Positions 38,319 to 38,946 of a DNA stretch of 38,946 nucleotides are shown in pieces. The position numbers were made by a program, and so were the translations under genes. The notes beneath the pieces were generated by a model. The model saw only the letters and a program-made list of their open reading frames with translations. It had not been told where the DNA came from and did not search any database. Positions within the stretch are counted from its first letter, which is position 1. Each line of letters starts with the position of its first letter. The DNA is from Acidimicrobiaceae bacterium (GTDB taxonomy: Bacteria > Actinomycetota > Acidimicrobiia > Acidimicrobiales > RAAP-2): positions 1-38,946 of the forward strand of contig DAHUZT010000071.1 in NCBI GenBank assembly GCA_027315005.1, in the 5' to 3' direction.

Positions 38319-38946
38319 ATTGCCCGAGGTGGAGACCATTCGGCGGGATCTGCAGGGCGAGGTCGTGGGACGGAAGATCAAGACGGTCGAAGTTCGCAAC
38401 GGTCGCACCGTCCGCCGCCACCCGAGTGCCAAGCAGTTCCGGTCCCGGGTCGAGGGCCGCTCCATCACTGCGATCGATCGTGCGGGGAAATACCTGCTCA
38501 TCAGACTGGATACCGGTCAGACGCTGGTGGTGCACCTGGGCATGAGCGGCCAGCTCCAGCGGGCCAAGAGCGCCAAGGAACCCAAGGCTCCGCACACCCA
38601 CGTCGTCTTCACCTTCACCCAATCGGGCCAGCTCCGCTTCGTCGACCCGAGGACCTTCGGCGAGCTCTTCGTGTCCGAGGCCCCCGAAAACGGCTCCAAG
38701 GGGGTGGCCGAGCTTTCCCACCTCGGATTCGATCCGCTGGAGGACGTGATGAGCTGGGAGAAGTTCTGGGTGCTGCTGGCGGCACACAAGGCAGGTCTCA
38801 AGTCTCTGCTCATGGACCAGGAGTTCGTCGCCGGTATCGGCAACATGTACGCCGACGAGATCCTGTTCGCCGCCGGCCTCCGGTACGACCGAACCTCCGA
38901 CTCGCTCTCGTCACAGGAAGTCCGCCGGCTGTACCGGGCGATGGTC
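38311..38946 (+). CDS. mutM: Formamidopyrimidine-DNA glycosylase (partial, runs off the window)
   Basis: The first 212 residues are present. The protein starts MPELPEVETIRRDL, in which the N-terminal Pro is the Schiff-base nucleophile and Glu3 the catalytic acid. AGKYLLIRLDTGQTLVVHLG carries the catalytic Lys, PHTHVVF and DPRTFGEL follow, and LMDQEFVAGIGNMYADEILF is the helix-two-turn-helix. The C-terminal zinc finger lies beyond the window end. It removes oxidised guanines such as 8-oxoG and nicks the DNA (base-excision repair). The ATG at 38311 overlaps the rnc stop (38316-38318). The rnc-mutM order is conserved in actinobacteria. Confidence 0.96.
   Translation, partial: MPELPEVETIRRDLQGEVVGRKIKTVEVRNGRTVRRHPSAKQFRSRVEGRSITAIDRAGKYLLIRLDTGQTLVVHLGMSGQLQRAKSAKEPKAPHTHVVFTFTQSGQLRFVDPRTFGELFVSEAPENGSKGVAELSHLGFDPLEDVMSWEKFWVLLAAHKAGLKSLLMDQEFVAGIGNMYADEILFAAGLRYDRTSDSLSSQEVRRLYRAMV

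Overview
The window is very GC-rich DNA with dense genes, many GTG starts and codons mostly ending in G or C. Three things point to Actinomycetota: a fused 2-oxoglutarate enzyme of the mycobacterial Kgd type, a GlbO-type truncated haemoglobin, and the gene order coaD - sepIVA-like - DUF177 - (rpmF, plsX) ... rnc - mutM, which I know from mycobacteria. I infer a deep-branching actinobacterium such as a member of Acidimicrobiia, from overall gene content only. No tRNA, rRNA, CRISPR array, insertion sequence or prophage gene was seen.

Layout. 1-113 is the end of an HU-like DNA-binding protein gene. 238-4140 is kgd. 4342-5688 (minus) is an M20 peptidase. 5773-8220 carries a NYN ribonuclease fused to an S1-like domain, a FabZ-like dehydratase and exonuclease III. 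8263-9903 (minus) is a compact UvrD2-like helicase. 9927-14097 is a tight cassette: an alpha/beta hydrolase, a membrane-anchored MurF-like ligase, a Ddl-like ATP-grasp ligase and a PH-domain membrane protein. 14128-15147 (minus) is a galactokinase-like GHMP kinase. Then come an alpha-methylacyl-CoA racemase, a stand-alone AsnC-type ligand-binding domain (minus), an MFS-like transporter, GTP-dependent PEP carboxykinase (minus) and ThiL. From 21654 the order is conserved housekeeping: rpmB (minus), fakA-like, recG, rsmD, coaD, sepIVA-like, DUF177, rpmF, plsX. Between plsX and acpP lies a block of about 7.5 kb (29496-36930): a GT4 glycosyltransferase, a LicD/fukutin-like protein, glucose-1-phosphate cytidylyltransferase, CDP-glucose 4,6-dehydratase, then (minus) a patatin-like lipase and an acyl-CoA dehydrogenase, then a globin and an SCO6745-like protein. 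acpP, rnc and the start of mutM close the window.

How the genes fit together. PlsX, ACP, FabZ-like and FakA-like proteins concern acyl-chain synthesis and activation. The acyl-CoA dehydrogenase, racemase and patatin concern lipid breakdown. The CDP-sugar genes, glycosyltransferase and LicD-like protein look like surface-glycan decoration. The MurF-like/Ddl-like cassette is the best candidate for an uncharacterised system: a membrane-bound ligase lacking the usual MurF substrate domain, next to a Ddl relative whose acceptor-side motif has changed. Regulation also shows a pattern: ten genes have a TANNNT hexamer 6-8 nt before the start codon and no evident Shine-Dalgarno sequence, as expected of leaderless mRNAs. 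Convergent gene pairs are separated by hairpins, one of which contains both genes' stop codons.
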